Positions 14,949-24,910 are shown, numbered from the stretch's first letter. The stretch is DNA of 64,000 nt from an uncultured Rhodocyclaceae bacterium (GCA_907163225.1 OU015322.1:558001-622000), one strand, 5' to 3'. Notes: a model not told the origin generated them from the letters alone. Translations and numbers: made by a program.

Positions 14949-16825
14949 GCGTCTTCTCCCATTTTGATGTCATCCACGTTGCGGCCGGACAACACTTTTT
15001 TGATGCTCTGATCCATGCGGCGATGGGCAAAGGCCTGTGTTTCGAAACCAAGATCATCCATCGCGATGTTGATCAGACGGCGGTTGTCGCCCGTCATCGT
15101 ATCGGCCAGCTTGGCAATAGTGGCCTTGATCTTGGCGGTTTCAGCCTCGTTCAGCAAATGCGGGTCTTCCTTCATCGCCGCTTCGGTCGCTTCGATCATG
15201 CGCTTGCCTTCGACAATCGCCTCCTTCAAGGCGCGATTGATAGCGTCATCCTTGGCGTGCTCCATCGAGTCCTTGAGCATACCGGCAATTTCGTCGTCTG
15301 ACAGACCGTAGGAGGGTTTGACGGTAACGCTGGATTCAACTCCAGTCGTCTGCTCACGAGCCGCCACCGACAGCAAGCCGTCAGCATCAACCTGGAAAGT
15401 CACGCGAATACGCGCTGCACCGGCCACCATCGGCGGAATGCCGCGCAGTTCAAAGCGCGCCAGCGAACGACAATCGCTGACCAGTTCGCGCTCGCCTTGA
15501 ACGACGTGGATGGCCATCGCCGTCTGACCATCCTTGAAGGTGGTGAATTCCTGAGCGCGGGCGGTCGGAATTGTGGAGTTGCGCGGAATAACCTTCTCGG
15601 TCAGGCCACCCATGGTTTCCAGACCAAGCGACAGCGGGATGACGTCGAGCAACAGCCAGTCATCCTTGCCGGTCTTGTTGCCGACCAGCAGGTTGGCCTG
15701 GGTCGCAGCGCCCAGTGCGACGACTTTGTCCGGGTCTAGATTGGTCAACGGCTCCTGACGGAAGAAATCGCCTACCGCCTTCTGCACCTGCGGCATGCGC
15801 GTGGCGCCGCCCACCATGACCACGCCCTTGATGTCCTCGGCGCGCAGACCTGCATCGCGCAAGGCTTTCTTGACCGGCTGCAAGGTTTTGGAGATCAAAG
15901 TCTGGGTAATCGACGCAAAAGTTGCCACATCGAGTTTCAGATCGAGCACTTCGCCGGTCGACAAACGCGCAGTGATCGGTGCTTCCGGGTTATTGGTCAG
16001 AAACTCCTTGGCTTCACGGCAGCGCATCATCAGCAGGCGGCCGTCTTCCGGCGAGAGCGGCTGCAGCTTGGCCTGCTCTATAACCCAGCAGAAAATGCGA
16101 TGATCGAAATCGTCACCGCCCAGCGCTGAATCGCCGCCGGTAGACATAACCTCGAAAACACCCTTGGTCAGTTTGAGAACGGAGATATCAAAGGTGCCGC
16201 CACCGAGGTCGTAGACAGCGTAAACTCCCTCGGCCGCGTTATCCAGCCCGTAGGCAATGGCCGCCGCGGTCGGCTCGTTGAGCAGGCGCAGCACATTCAG
16301 CCCGGCCAGTCGGGCCGCATCCTTGGTGGCCTGACGCTGGGCATCGTCGAAGTATGCCGGCACGGTAATCACCGCCCCGACCAGATCACCACCCAGCGCA
16401 GTTTCGGCACGCAATTTCAAGCTTTTCAGGATTTCAGCCGAGACTTCAACCGGGCTCTTGATGCCGGCAATCGTCTTGACCTTGACCATGCCCGGCGCCT
16501 CGACGAAGTCATAGGGCATCGATTCAACGTGCGAAATGTCCTTCAGGCCACGGCCCATGAAGCGCTTGACCGAAACAACGGTATTTTTCGGGTCGACCGC
16601 CTGCTTGGTCTGGGCGTCGTAACCGACTTCGGTCGAGTTGTCCGCGTGATAGCGGACGACGGAGGGCAGCAAGGGGCGCCCCTGCTCGTCGCTCAGGCAG
16701 ATCGAAATTCCGCTACGAACGGTGGCGACCAGCGAATTGGTGGTGCCGAGATCAATACCGATGGCGAGCTTGTGCTCGTGCGGTGCCGCCGATTCGCCCG
16801 GTTCGGCGATTTGAAACAGAGCCAT
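14945..16825 (-). CDS. hscA: Fe-S assembly chaperone HscA (Hsp70 family)
   Basis: 626 residues, normal for HscA. The N-terminal ATPase domain shows [30 protein letters not shown] and [14 protein letters not shown]; the C-terminal peptide-binding domain follows from about residue 395. HscA binds the LPPVK loop of IscU and, with HscB, drives cluster transfer. The LPPVK motif is present in the IscU encoded here. It follows hscB by two bases and overlaps fdx by four. Confidence 0.97.
   Translation of the reverse strand: MALFQIAEPGESAAPHEHKLAIGIDLGTTNSLVATVRSGISICLSDEQGRPLLPSVVRYHADNSTEVGYDAQTKQAVDPKNTVVSVKRFMGRGLKDISHVESMPYDFVEAPGMVKVKTIAGIKSPVEVSAEILKSLKLRAETALGGDLVGAVITVPAYFDDAQRQATKDAARLAGLNVLRLLNEPTAAAIAYGLDNAAEGVYAVYDLGGGTFDISVLKLTKGVFEVMSTGGDSALGGDDFDHRIFCWVIEQAKLQPLSPEDGRLLMMRCREAKEFLTNNPEAPITARLSTGEVLDLKLDVATFASITQTLISKTLQPVKKALRDAGLRAEDIKGVVMVGGATRMPQVQKAVGDFFRQEPLTNLDPDKVVALGAATQANLLVGNKTGKDDWLLLDVIPLSLGLETMGGLTEKVIPRNSTIPTARAQEFTTFKDGQTAMAIHVVQGERELVSDCRSLARFELRGIPPMVAGAARIRVTFQVDADGLLSVAAREQTTGVESSVTVKPSYGLSDDEIAGMLKDSMEHAKDDAINRALKEAIVEGKRMIEATEAAMKEDPHLLNEAETAKIKATIAKLADTMTGDNRRLINIAMDDLGFETQAFAHRRMDQSIKKVLSGRNVDDIKMGEDA
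16579..16600 (-). repeat. variant GCGGTCGAC copy of the dispersed motif
   Basis: One-base variant of the core (GCGGTCGACCCG) with a following GAAAAATA tract, inside hscA. Listed because the adjoining A/T tract fits the family; the core alone (a GTCGAC palindrome) would not be convincing. Confidence 0.35.
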
Positions 16826-16827
16826 TT

Positions 16828-17355
16828 TTATTCTTCCAGCGACGCCAGCGCGTCGTCGATTTCGTACAAAAGTTTTTCCAGAAACATCAGGCGACGAACA
16901 CAGTCTGTCGCCAAAGCGAGATCGCTAGAATCGTCGATCAATTGTCCGAGTTCGTCGTAACGGCCGTTAATATCGCCACGCAGACGATTATGCAGACGCT
17001 CCAGTTCGTGGTGGTCGCCGCCACCGCGCGCTTCCATGACCGCCTCCCGCCATTCCATCTGTTCCATCAGGAAATCGGTGGGCATGGCGGTGTTGTTTTC
17101 CGCCTGGATGTCGTGACCCGCGAGGTGCAACAGATATTTAGCACGCTCCAGCGGCTTTTTCAGCGTCTGGTAAGCCTCGTTGGCATGGGTGGCCCACTGC
17201 ATTGAGAGGCGTCGCTCAGCATCGCTGGCATTCGCAAAACGATCCGGATGAACCTGTGCCTGAATGTCCCGGTAACGCGAATCAAGATCTGACAAAACGA
17301 GCCGGAAAGCCCGATTCAGCCCGAAAAGGGAGAAATGGTCGGTCCTGGGATCCAT
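16828..17355 (-). CDS. hscB: Fe-S assembly co-chaperone HscB (J-domain)
   Basis: 175 residues. The N-terminal J-domain has the HPD motif (QAQVHPDRF), which stimulates HscA ATPase; the C-terminal helical part ([15 protein letters not shown], then [29 protein letters not shown]) is the IscU-binding domain. The start codon overlaps the iscA stop (TGATG). Cytoplasmic. Confidence 0.95.
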   Translation of the reverse strand: MDPRTDHFSLFGLNRAFRLVLSDLDSRYRDIQAQVHPDRFANASDAERRLSMQWATHANEAYQTLKKPLERAKYLLHLAGHDIQAENNTAMPTDFLMEQMEWREAVMEARGGGDHHELERLHNRLRGDINGRYDELGQLIDDSSDLALATDCVRRLMFLEKLLYEIDDALASLEE

Positions 17356-17678
17356 CAGACGTTAAACGATTCGCCGCAGCCGCATTGATCCTTGACGTTC
17401 GGATTGTTGAACTTGAAGCCCTCATTCAGTCCCTCACGAGCGAAATCGAGTTCCATCCCGTCAAGGTAAGGCATGCTCTTGGCGTCAACGATCACCTTGA
17501 CGCCATTGTGTTCGAAGACCAAATCGTCAGGATTCACCTCGTCGACAAATTCCAGCTTGTAGGCCATGCCGGAACAGCCGCTCGTCCGCACACCGAGGCG
17601 CAGGCCAATACCTTTGCCGCGTTTGGTCAGGAAGTTGGCGACGTGTGTTGCCGCCTTGTCGCTCAAGGTGACTGCCAT
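17355..17678 (-). CDS. iscA: A-type Fe-S carrier IscA
   Basis: 107 residues. It has the three conserved Cys of A-type carriers: one in [16 protein letters not shown] and two in the C-terminal CGCGESF. It accepts Fe-S clusters from IscU and passes them to apo-proteins. It lies two bases after iscU and overlaps hscB, the standard isc order. Confidence 0.95.
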   Translation of the reverse strand: MAVTLSDKAATHVANFLTKRGKGIGLRLGVRTSGCSGMAYKLEFVDEVNPDDLVFEHNGVKVIVDAKSMPYLDGMELDFAREGLNEGFKFNNPNVKDQCGCGESFNV

Positions 17679-17680
17679 GC

Positions 17681-18064
17681 TTATTCTCCGTGCTTTTTCT
17701 TGTAATCCGCCACGGCTGCCTTGATGGCATCCTCGGCCAGGATCGAACAGTGGATTTTAACCGGCGGCAGGGCGAGTTCTTCAGCAATTTCGGTATTTTT
17801 GATCGACAAAGCCTGATCAACCGTCTTGCCCTTGACCCATTCGGTCACCAGCGAGGATGAAGCAATGGCCGAACCACAGCCGTAGGTTTTGAACTTGGCA
17901 TCTTCGATCACGCCGGCCTTGTTCACCTTGATCTGCAGCTTCATCACGTCGCCGCAGGCCGGGGCTCCGACCATGCCGGTACCGACGCCGTCGTCTTCCT
18001 TGCCAAAAGAACCAACGTTACGTGGATTCTCATAGTGATCAATGACTTTTACGCTATAGCTCAT
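17681..18064 (-). CDS. iscU: Fe-S cluster assembly scaffold IscU
   Basis: 127 residues. Cluster ligands are in [13 protein letters not shown] (Cys37, Asp39), [11 protein letters not shown] (Cys63) and [11 protein letters not shown] (Cys106). LPPVK (about residues 99-103) is the HscA recognition loop. IscS delivers sulfur to this scaffold. It lies 43 bases after iscS. Confidence 0.97.
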   Translation of the reverse strand: MSYSVKVIDHYENPRNVGSFGKEDDGVGTGMVGAPACGDVMKLQIKVNKAGVIEDAKFKTYGCGSAIASSSLVTEWVKGKTVDQALSIKNTEIAEELALPPVKIHCSILAEDAIKAAVADYKKKHGE

Positions 18065-18107
18065 GTTAATTCTCCAAAAATTCCGGGGGTATTTCTAATC
18101 GTTTTTG

Positions 18108-19319
18108 TTAGTGTGCAGCCCACTGGACGGTGCTCAGATCAATGCCGTCCTTGTACATTTCCCAGAGCGGCGACAGTTCGCGCAGTTTGCCAACCTTGGC
18201 GTGCAGCAACTGAATGGCGTAATCCACTTCTTCTTCAGTCGTGAAGCGACCTATGCTGAAACGAATGGAACTGTGCGCCAATTCATCGTCACGGCCCAGG
18301 GCGCGCAAAACATAAGACGGCTCAAGGCTGGCCGAGGTGCAAGCCGAGCCGGACGAAACTGCCAGATCCTTGATCGCCATAATCATCGATTCGCCTTCAA
18401 CATAAGCAAAACTGATGTTGAGATTGTGCGCCACACGCTGCGTCAGGTCACCATTGACGTAGGTGGCCTCGATGTCCTGCAGGCCTTTCAGCAACTTGTC
18501 GCGCAGAGCCCCGACACGCCTGTTTTCTTCGGCCATTTCTACTCTGGCCAAACGGAATGCCTCGCCCATGCCGACGATCTGGTGCGTCGCCAGAGTACCG
18601 GAACGGAAGCCCCGTTCGTGACCACCACCGTGCATCTGCGCCTCAAGACGAATGCGCGGCTTGCGACGAACGTAGAGGGCGCCAATACCTTTCGGCCCGT
18701 AGGTCTTGTGAGCGGAGAAGCTCATCAGATCGACCTTGAGCTTGCTCAGGTCAATCTCTACCTTGCCAGTAGCCTGCGCCGCATCGACGTGGAAGAAAAT
18801 GCCCTTCTCGCGGCAAATCTCACCGATTTCAGCGATCGGCTGAATGACGCCAACTTCGTTGTTTACGAACATTACTGAAGCGAGCACGGTATCCGGACGA
18901 ATCGCCGCCTTGAAGACTTCCAGATCGATCAGGCCGTCTTCCTTGACATCGAGATAGGTCGCCTCGAAGCCTTGACGCTCCATTTCGCGTACGGTGTCCA
19001 GCACAGCCTTGTGCTCGGTCATGACCGTGATGATGTGCTTACCCTTGGTACCGGCGTAGAAATTGGCCGCGCCCTTGATGGCGAGGTTGTTGGATTCGGT
19101 CGCGCCGGAGGTCCAGACGATTTCCTTGGGGTCGGCATTGACCAGCGCAGCAACCTGCTCGCGAGCCTCTTCGACAGCCGTATCCGCTACCCAGCCGAAG
19201 CTGTGCGAACGCGAGGCCGGATTGCCGAAATGCTCGCACAGGTAGGGAATCATCTTGTCCGCAACGCGCGGGTCGACCGGGGTGGTTGCAGAGTAATCCA
19301 GGTAGATCGGGAGTTTCAT
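18108..19319 (-). CDS. iscS: cysteine desulfurase IscS
   Basis: 403 residues from [17 protein letters not shown]. An ATG six bases upstream (19325) is also possible, but GCGAGA is better spaced for 19319 and this start matches family length. The PLP Lys is in [10 protein letters not shown], the His in [10 protein letters not shown], and the mobile Cys loop is [14 protein letters not shown]. It converts cysteine to alanine plus persulfide sulfur for IscU and tRNA thiolation. It is the second of two desulfurase genes in this operon. Confidence 0.96.
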   Translation of the reverse strand: MKLPIYLDYSATTPVDPRVADKMIPYLCEHFGNPASRSHSFGWVADTAVEEAREQVAALVNADPKEIVWTSGATESNNLAIKGAANFYAGTKGKHIITVMTEHKAVLDTVREMERQGFEATYLDVKEDGLIDLEVFKAAIRPDTVLASVMFVNNEVGVIQPIAEIGEICREKGIFFHVDAAQATGKVEIDLSKLKVDLMSFSAHKTYGPKGIGALYVRRKPRIRLEAQMHGGGHERGFRSGTLATHQIVGMGEAFRLARVEMAEENRRVGALRDKLLKGLQDIEATYVNGDLTQRVAHNLNISFAYVEGESMIMAIKDLAVSSGSACTSASLEPSYVLRALGRDDELAHSSIRFSIGRFTTEEEVDYAIQLLHAKVGKLRELSPLWEMYKDGIDLSTVQWAAH

Positions 19320-19353
19320 CTTCATTCTCGCTAAGTCGGGTTATTCAGGCAGC

Positions 19354-20514
19354 TCAGTTGGCAACAACCGCTGTCAGTCCCTGCAGGCGTCCGACTGTAA
19401 CCTGCAGGGCGTAAATGAATTGTTCAATTTCGGCCTCGGTATTACTCGCGCCGAGGCTCACACGTACTGCACCGCGGGCAATGTCAGGCGCGACACCCAT
19501 GGCGCGCAGGACGTGCGACGGTTCCGGGTTTGCGCTAGAACAAGCAGCACCACTGGCAACAGCAAATCCTTCGCGGTCCAGCTTGCCAACCAAGGTTTCC
19601 CCGTCAATATTCGGGAAGGAAAAATAACTGGTATTTGGCAATTTTTTCGAGTTGACCGCAAAGATCGTCGCACCAAGCGCCACCAGCCCGTTTTCCAGCT
19701 TGCACAACAGCAATCGCAAACGATCCGGCAATTCGGCAACGCGTTGCGCTGCAAGTTCCGCCGCCACGCCAAATCCCACGATAGCCGGCACATTTTCAGT
19801 CCCGGAACGCAACCCGCGCTCATGGCCGCCACCGGCAATCAGAGGCTGCAATTCAACCCGCTTGTCGAGCACCAGCGCGGCCGCCCCCTTGGGCCCGTAA
19901 GCCTTATGAGCCGACAAGGTCATGGCATGGACGCCTGCAGCATTCAGCGCACGAAAATCAATACCCAGTTTGCCGAATGCCTGCGCCGCATCAGTATGAA
20001 ACCAGCAGCCACACGTCCTGGCAGCACTGGCCAGAGCGGATACATCCTGAACGACACCGGTTTCGTTGTTGGCTGACATCACCGAAACAAGCTTTGGCTT
20101 TGCCAGCATCGCCTCGATGAAATCTTCAAAATTGACCTCACCACCCCCATTGACCGCAACCTGCCTGAGTTGCCAGCCCTGTGTTGCCAGCTGTGCTGCG
20201 GGTTTGAGAATACAAGGATGCTCGATGGCGCTCACCGCAATCAAACCGGGTTTAAGGCTGGCTGCAGCGCCTTTCAGAAACAGGTTGTTGGCCTCGCTAC
20301 CACCACTGGTAAAAACCACCTCAGTCGGATGTGCATTGACCGCTACAGCCACTTTCTGCCGAGCCTCATCAATCGCTTGCCGTGCCTGCCGGCCGTATTC
20401 GTGACGGCTCGATGCATTGCCGAACTGGCTTTCCAGCCAGGGCAACATAGCGGCCAGCACCGCAGGATCAAGCGGTGTCGTCGCATTGTGGTCGAGGTAA
20501 ACAGGGTGGATCAT
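19354..20514 (-). CDS. second cysteine desulfurase, NifS/IscS-like
   Basis: 386 residues of the same fold as the next gene but clearly divergent from it: MIHPVYLDHNATTPLDP, PLP Lys in LSAHKAYGPKG, Cys loop SGAACSSANPEPSHVLRAMG. The shorter loop and ANP in place of ASL make it more NifS-like than IscS-like. It lies between iscR and iscS, eight bases after iscR. Two desulfurases in one isc operon suggests a specialised sulfur acceptor or a back-up enzyme. A GTTGACCGC copy with A/T tracts lies at 19651-19659. Confidence 0.93.
   Translation of the reverse strand: MIHPVYLDHNATTPLDPAVLAAMLPWLESQFGNASSRHEYGRQARQAIDEARQKVAVAVNAHPTEVVFTSGGSEANNLFLKGAAASLKPGLIAVSAIEHPCILKPAAQLATQGWQLRQVAVNGGGEVNFEDFIEAMLAKPKLVSVMSANNETGVVQDVSALASAARTCGCWFHTDAAQAFGKLGIDFRALNAAGVHAMTLSAHKAYGPKGAAALVLDKRVELQPLIAGGGHERGLRSGTENVPAIVGFGVAAELAAQRVAELPDRLRLLLCKLENGLVALGATIFAVNSKKLPNTSYFSFPNIDGETLVGKLDREGFAVASGAACSSANPEPSHVLRAMGVAPDIARGAVRVSLGASNTEAEIEQFIYALQVTVGRLQGLTAVVAN
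19631..19660 (-). repeat. dispersed GCGGTCAAC motif with A/T tracts
   Basis: TGCGGTCAAC (core 19659 to 19651 on the minus strand) followed by GAAAAAATT, GCC and AAATA. It is inside the second cysteine desulfurase gene, where it encodes part of FAVNSKKLP. Confidence 0.6.
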
Positions 20515-20522
20515 GACAAAAC

Positions 20523-21026
20523 TCAGACGACCGCTGGCACCTTGTCACGCCCACTGCGCGGACGAGGCGAAGGACCAAGGCGTCGATTGTCTTCAAGCAC
20601 AATCGTGACCGGACCACGCTTAAGGTTTTCGCTGGCGACAAGATCAGCCAGCGTCACTGAGGCAAGGTAGTCAAACATCCGGGTATTCAAGGTCGACCAC
20701 AGATCATGCGTCATGCAGCGATGTTCGTCGTGACAATTCTCCCTGCCACCACACTGGGTCGCGTCAAGCTGCTCATCGACTGCACGGATGATATCCGCCA
20801 CGGCAACCTGATCAAACGGCCTGGCAATACAGTAACCACCACCAGGGCCGCGCACGCTGTCGACCAGCTTGTGGCGCCGCAGCTTACCGAACAACTGCTC
20901 AAGATAAGACAGCGAAATTTTCTGCCGGTCGCTGATGCTGGCCAGCGCCACCGGCCCATCCTCACCACGCATGGCAAGATCCATCATCGCTGTAACGGCA
21001 AAACGTCCTTTGGTCGTCAAACGCAT
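20523..21026 (-). CDS. iscR: Fe-S-sensing repressor IscR (Rrf2 family)
   Basis: 167 residues. The N-terminal winged helix starts MRLTTKGRFAVTAMMDLA; the cluster ligands Cys92, Cys98, Cys104 (CGGRENCHDEHRCM) and His107 stand at exactly the E. coli positions. Holo-IscR represses its own operon through type-1 sites; such a site lies over its promoter at 21042-21066. It is the first gene of the operon that ends at about 12997. Confidence 0.97.
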   Translation of the reverse strand: MRLTTKGRFAVTAMMDLAMRGEDGPVALASISDRQKISLSYLEQLFGKLRRHKLVDSVRGPGGGYCIARPFDQVAVADIIRAVDEQLDATQCGGRENCHDEHRCMTHDLWSTLNTRMFDYLASVTLADLVASENLKRGPVTIVLEDNRRLGPSPRPRSGRDKVPAVV

Positions 21027-21041
21027 CCCGAACTCCTGCTA

Positions 21042-21066
21042 ATAACCTAGTGTTATAGTCAACTAT
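21042..21066 (-). promoter_or_regulatory. IscR type-1 operator
   Basis: Read on the minus strand, the 25-base site begins ATAGTTGACTA, a perfect half-site of the known IscR type-1 consensus (ATASYYGACTA), and its other half (CACTAGGTTAT) agrees at 8 of 11 positions. It lies just upstream of iscR. A second perfect half-site is at 21085-21095. Confidence 0.75.
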
Positions 21067-21091
21067 ATACAAACCAGAGAAAATTAGTCAA
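21064..21091 (-). promoter_or_regulatory. isc operon promoter
   Basis: On the minus strand: -35 TTGACT (21091 to 21086), 16-base spacer, -10 TATATA (21069 to 21064). Both elements overlap IscR half-sites, so holo-IscR should block polymerase. The -35 lies against the cysE stop codon. Confidence 0.6.
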
Positions 21092-21839
21092 CTATTTTGC
21101 CCAGGTACTTTGAATCAAAAATATCCGCCTGCTGTACATCCTGGTCACACTTGACACCTTGCGCGTCGAGCTCTCTAACAAGGGATGCAAGGCGCCTGTC
21201 GGTCTCCGCGGCGTGATCCAGCAACGCGTGAATTGCTTTGGCTACTGGATCATCCTGATCCCGCGCCACCGCATAAGCCGAGAAGCCCAGCTTTTCAGCT
21301 TGCGCCTCACGCTGGCGGGTCTGCTCGGAATTTTCGATATTTCGCGCCGGATTTCCGACGGCTGTTGCACCTGCCGGCACCGGTTTGGTGACCACCGCAT
21401 TGGAACCGACCTTGGCCCCCGCAGAAATAGTAATCGGGCCAAGCACCATGGCGCCGGCGCCGATCACCACCCCATTTTCCAGGGTTGGATGGCGCTTCCC
21501 CTTGTTCCAGGAAGTACCACCCAGGGTGACACCATGATAGAGCGTAACATCGTCGCCGATCACGGCAGTTTCGCCGATCACGACCCCCATACCATGATCG
21601 ATAAAAAAGCGGCGGCCAACAGTGGCTCCAGGATGAATTTCAATCCCTGTCAGCATCCTCGAAAGGTGTGCGGTAAAGCGCCCAAGCCAGCGCAGACGAC
21701 GCCCCCACAACCAGTGGGCCAGACGATGCATGATCAAAGCATGAATACCCGGGTAGCAGGTGAGCACCTCCCAGAATGAGCGGGCGGCCGGATCGCGGTC
21801 AAAAACCGCACGGATGTCCTCACGCAAATACCGGAACAT
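21084..21839 (-). CDS. cysE: serine O-acetyltransferase CysE
   Basis: 251 residues. It makes O-acetylserine from serine and acetyl-CoA for cysteine synthesis. The N-terminal helical domain ([31 protein letters not shown]) is followed by a left-handed beta-helix of hexapeptides with [35 protein letters not shown] and GNPAR. Placed directly before iscR, it would supply the cysteine used by both desulfurases. The stop codon falls in the isc promoter, so the operon promoter is internal to a cysE-isc array. Confidence 0.95.
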   Translation of the reverse strand: MFRYLREDIRAVFDRDPAARSFWEVLTCYPGIHALIMHRLAHWLWGRRLRWLGRFTAHLSRMLTGIEIHPGATVGRRFFIDHGMGVVIGETAVIGDDVTLYHGVTLGGTSWNKGKRHPTLENGVVIGAGAMVLGPITISAGAKVGSNAVVTKPVPAGATAVGNPARNIENSEQTRQREAQAEKLGFSAYAVARDQDDPVAKAIHALLDHAAETDRRLASLVRELDAQGVKCDQDVQQADIFDSKYLGKIVD

Positions 21840-21969
21840 GAACCCTGATCTCCCTATGACTAGACGAGCGATTTTAAAATACTCGACTGAATTTGTCAGT
21901 TATTTTTCCCGGAGTAACAATGTCCCAACTGTTTATAATCTCCCGCCCACGCCGAGAAAGCATCAATCC

Positions 21970-23739
21970 ATGTTGAACCGTCTTGCCCTGCTCCTTGCCG
22001 GTTCTGTATTTTTGCTCGGTGGCTGTGCCACAGCACCACCAGCAGCGCCGAGCAGCAACTTGCCAGGCGACTATAGCCACACCCGGAAATACCTTTCCTG
22101 GCTCGTCGACCGCGAGATGGCGAAAAACGAAATTACCGGCATCAGCATTGCGCTGATCGACGATCAAAAAGTGATCTGGCAACAAGGTTTCGGCTATGCC
22201 GACCTGGAAAACAAGGTTCCTGCATCGCCGGAGACAATTTATCGCGCTGGCTCAATCGCCAAGCTATTCACGGCGGCCGCCACCATGCAGTTGGCCGAAC
22301 AGGGCAAACTGGACATTGATCAGCCACTGGTCGCTGCCCTACCCGAGTTCTCGATCAGGACACGCTTCCCGAACACCGCGCCGGTGACGCCACGCAACAT
22401 CATGTGCCACCACTCAGGCCTGCCTTCTAATTTCCTGCAAGGCCTGTTCGTTCGTGATCCGGACCGCTTCGATTCGGTAGTCAACAACATTCAAGACGAA
22501 TACCAGGCCTTCCCGGCAAACTACGTCTTTTCCTATTCCAACCTTGGCATGGCGCTGCTCGGCGCGGCAATTCAGAAAGTCAGTGGCGAACCTTTCGACA
22601 GCTACATGGATCGCCGTTTCTTTCAACCGCTGGGCATGACGCAAAGCAGCTTTGTCCCCCGCCCGATCACCAAGGCCTACGACCGCAACAAGGAAATCGA
22701 GGTCTTCTCGATGCGCGACATGCCTGCTGCCAACCTGCTAAGCAATGTCGTCGACCTTGGTCAGTTTCTCAAAATGCAGTTCGCCGATGGCAAGGCAGGC
22801 CAGCAGCAAGTTCTCACCCCCGCCTCCGCACGCGAAATGGTGCGTATTCAAAACAAGGGTTTCCCGCTGACCTTCGGCCAATACGTCGGCCTAGGCTGGA
22901 TGATGAGCGGCATTGATGTTCCTGGTGGCGGCGCCGTGGCCAGCCATGGCGGATCCTTACCCGACTCACACAGCATGATGGCGATGCTACCTGAGCACAA
23001 ACTGGGCGTAGTCGTTCTGTCCAACTCATCGACCTCACACGTCGCCGTTTCGAAAATTGCAACAGAAGCCTTGCGCTTGATGCTTCAGACCAAGACCGGC
23101 ATTCATCAAGCTTCTACGCCAGCACCAAGAGCCGAAGAACGCGCCCCCACCAGCGATGAGTTGCACCAGTTCGACGGCAATTTCGACACCATGGTTGGTT
23201 TGGCCACGGTCAACACGAAAAATGGCCAAATTGACGTCGATGCAGCCGGACACCTGTTTCGGCTGGTGCCGCACGAAGACGGCTTGCTAACCATCAAGTA
23301 TCGATTATTTGGCATGATGGCAGTCCGCGTTGGCGCCTTCGAAGACATTCGCCTGTCAATGGCCAATGTTGATGGGCGACAAATCATCGTCGGCCGCGTC
23401 GGTGAAGAATCGCTAATTTTCGGCGAGAAAATAACGCCTACTGTCATACCCGAGCGTTTCCTGAAAAATCTTGGCACCTACGAAATTGTTGGCAAAATCG
23501 ACGGCCCCGCACCGGATAAATTGAGACTATTGGAAGATAATGGCCTACTCGTCGGCGAGGCCCATTTCCCGGAAGTCCCCGATCTGCTGCTACGCATCGC
23601 TTTTTATCCAGTATCCAACAACGAAGTGGTTACCGCTGGCCTGGGTACCAGTCGCGGCGACACGCTACGTCTAATCGAGGGTGGAGACGAAGCCACTCTT
23701 GGCTTTTCAGGCATCAAACTGAGGAAGAAATTGAACTAG
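21970..23739 (+). CDS. lipoprotein serine hydrolase, beta-lactamase/transpeptidase family
   Basis: 589 residues from the ATG at 21970, where MLNRLALLLAGSVFLLGGC is a lipoprotein signal (lipobox Cys19); the frame is open further upstream but reads through the cysE promoter area. The class-C beta-lactamase-like domain has SIAK (SxxK nucleophile, in AGSIAKLFTAA), YSN (YSNLGMALLG) and HGGSLPDS in the third motif position. A C-terminal about 150-residue beta-rich region follows. It may be an esterase or D-amino peptidase rather than a resistance enzyme. It is three bases from an acyl carrier protein gene, an odd pairing. Confidence 0.85.
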   Translation: MLNRLALLLAGSVFLLGGCATAPPAAPSSNLPGDYSHTRKYLSWLVDREMAKNEITGISIALIDDQKVIWQQGFGYADLENKVPASPETIYRAGSIAKLFTAAATMQLAEQGKLDIDQPLVAALPEFSIRTRFPNTAPVTPRNIMCHHSGLPSNFLQGLFVRDPDRFDSVVNNIQDEYQAFPANYVFSYSNLGMALLGAAIQKVSGEPFDSYMDRRFFQPLGMTQSSFVPRPITKAYDRNKEIEVFSMRDMPAANLLSNVVDLGQFLKMQFADGKAGQQQVLTPASAREMVRIQNKGFPLTFGQYVGLGWMMSGIDVPGGGAVASHGGSLPDSHSMMAMLPEHKLGVVVLSNSSTSHVAVSKIATEALRLMLQTKTGIHQASTPAPRAEERAPTSDELHQFDGNFDTMVGLATVNTKNGQIDVDAAGHLFRLVPHEDGLLTIKYRLFGMMAVRVGAFEDIRLSMANVDGRQIIVGRVGEESLIFGEKITPTVIPERFLKNLGTYEIVGKIDGPAPDKLRLLEDNGLLVGEAHFPEVPDLLLRIAFYPVSNNEVVTAGLGTSRGDTLRLIEGGDEATLGFSGIKLRKKLN

Positions 23740-23742
23740 AAA

Positions 23743-24012
23743 ATGAGCGATCTAAAACAGGAATTAAAGGCGTTCATCATAGAAACGATGAATCTCGAAG
23801 ATATTTCACCCAACGACATCGGCGATGATGCACCGCTATTTGCCGATGATGGGTTAGGCTTGGACTCGATCGATGCACTCGAACTAGTGCTGGCTTTGAA
23901 AAAAACCTACGGGATCGTGCTCGAAGCGAACGACGAAGCGGCAAAGCAACACTTGCGCTCAGTCTCAACCCTGGAAGCACTTATCAACTCGCATCGCAGC
24001 GAAAGCACCTGA
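23743..24012 (+). CDS. acyl carrier protein
   Basis: 89 residues with the phosphopantetheine site DSIDALE in GLGLDSIDALELVLALKKTYG; the Ser would carry the 4'-phosphopantetheine arm. The N-terminal helix MSDLKQELKAFIIETMNLEDISP fits ACPs of secondary pathways better than the fatty-acid-synthesis AcpP. It follows the lipoprotein hydrolase gene by three bases and is ended by a strong terminator, so the two form a bicistron. The hydrolase might use, or release, an acyl group carried by this ACP; that is inference. Confidence 0.9.
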   Translation: MSDLKQELKAFIIETMNLEDISPNDIGDDAPLFADDGLGLDSIDALELVLALKKTYGIVLEANDEAAKQHLRSVSTLEALINSHRSEST

Positions 24013-24035
24013 ACTCAAAAACAGTAAGCGCAAAC

Positions 24036-24067
24036 AAAAACGGCACCCGAAGGTGCCGTTTTTGTTT
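24036..24067. terminator. strong intrinsic terminator, bidirectional
   Basis: AACGGCACC / GGTGCCGTT with a CGAA loop, flanked by A5 upstream and T5 downstream. It separates the ACP gene from the convergent PEP-CTERM gene. Confidence 0.9.
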
Positions 24068-24077
24068 GCTGCTTTAG

Positions 24078-24875
24078 CTATTTGCCTTGCCGCGCTTTAC
24101 GCATGCGAACCAGGCCAAACAGCCCGATACCCATCAGCACCAGAGAACCCGGTTCCGGGGTATTGTTACGCGGACCACAATCCACCGTACCCTGAACGCA
24201 ACCAGTCACCGCAGACAACTTCACATAGTCGTTCTGATCGCCGATACCACTGACTACATTACTGCCGCCCAACGGGTTATAGGCCCCAATCAACCAATAC
24301 GAAGAAAAAGTACCACCAGAGTTGATAGTCGTCAGATTGGTGCTGACGTTGGCGTAATTCCCGATTACCGACCACCCCGTCAGGCTGGCTGCAGTCCATG
24401 TCTTCCCTTCCAGCGAAGAAGGAGCGCCGCCGCCCGTATATGCCATCACCGTTACATCCGAGTCTCCCCCACCAGCCCAGCTCATTTGCATTTTTGCCAA
24501 CTGGACAGCCGAGGAAAAATTGAGCATTACCATTTCGTAGCGTTCGTTGTTGTCGATCGCATGTTCGGGTTGATCGAACTCCTGGGTATCACAGGGAGCG
24601 GTACCGCACGCATCTTTGTTGGTAATCGCCAGACCGGGATAACTGGATAACGTTTGCGACTCAATCGATCGCGTGGTGCCGGTTCCCGTGTCAGCCCAAC
24701 CACTTGATGTTGATGTGACAGCCGAATTGTTTCCCGCAACGACCGAAACGGGCACATTGTTGCCGCTTGCGACTGTCTGACCCACAGTCCAGGTAGTCCA
24801 GGTGGTAGCGGCTGAAACCTGACCTGCCAACGCCAAGGTCAAAACAGCAGACAGTGCTTTCAATTGGTTTTTCAT
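24078..24875 (-). CDS. PEP-CTERM exosortase-dependent surface protein
   Basis: 265 residues. Signal peptide MKNQLKALSAVLTLALAGQVSA; a long Ser/Thr/Gly-rich beta domain (residues about 23-238, with one CGTAPCD Cys pair and a second pair at CVQGTVDC); then TPEPGSLVLMGIGLFGLVRMRKARQGK, a PEP motif plus membrane helix plus basic tail. It resembles the exosortase-dependent XDP1-type proteins (SWAGGGDSDVTVMAYTGGG). It is expected to be sorted by an exosortase and released to the surface or matrix. A perfect sigma-54 promoter lies 36-50 bases upstream. Confidence 0.88.
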   Translation of the reverse strand: MKNQLKALSAVLTLALAGQVSAATTWTTWTVGQTVASGNNVPVSVVAGNNSAVTSTSSGWADTGTGTTRSIESQTLSSYPGLAITNKDACGTAPCDTQEFDQPEHAIDNNERYEMVMLNFSSAVQLAKMQMSWAGGGDSDVTVMAYTGGGAPSSLEGKTWTAASLTGWSVIGNYANVSTNLTTINSGGTFSSYWLIGAYNPLGGSNVVSGIGDQNDYVKLSAVTGCVQGTVDCGPRNNTPEPGSLVLMGIGLFGLVRMRKARQGK

Positions 24876-24910
24876 TTTTTTACCCTTGAATGTTTGTTGT
24901 GCTTACAAAA

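Noticed and set aside
20141-20160. ATTGACCGCAAC as a motif copy (also 20336 and 26655)
   Set aside because: Core mismatch and no A/T tracts; not counted in the 20 copies.
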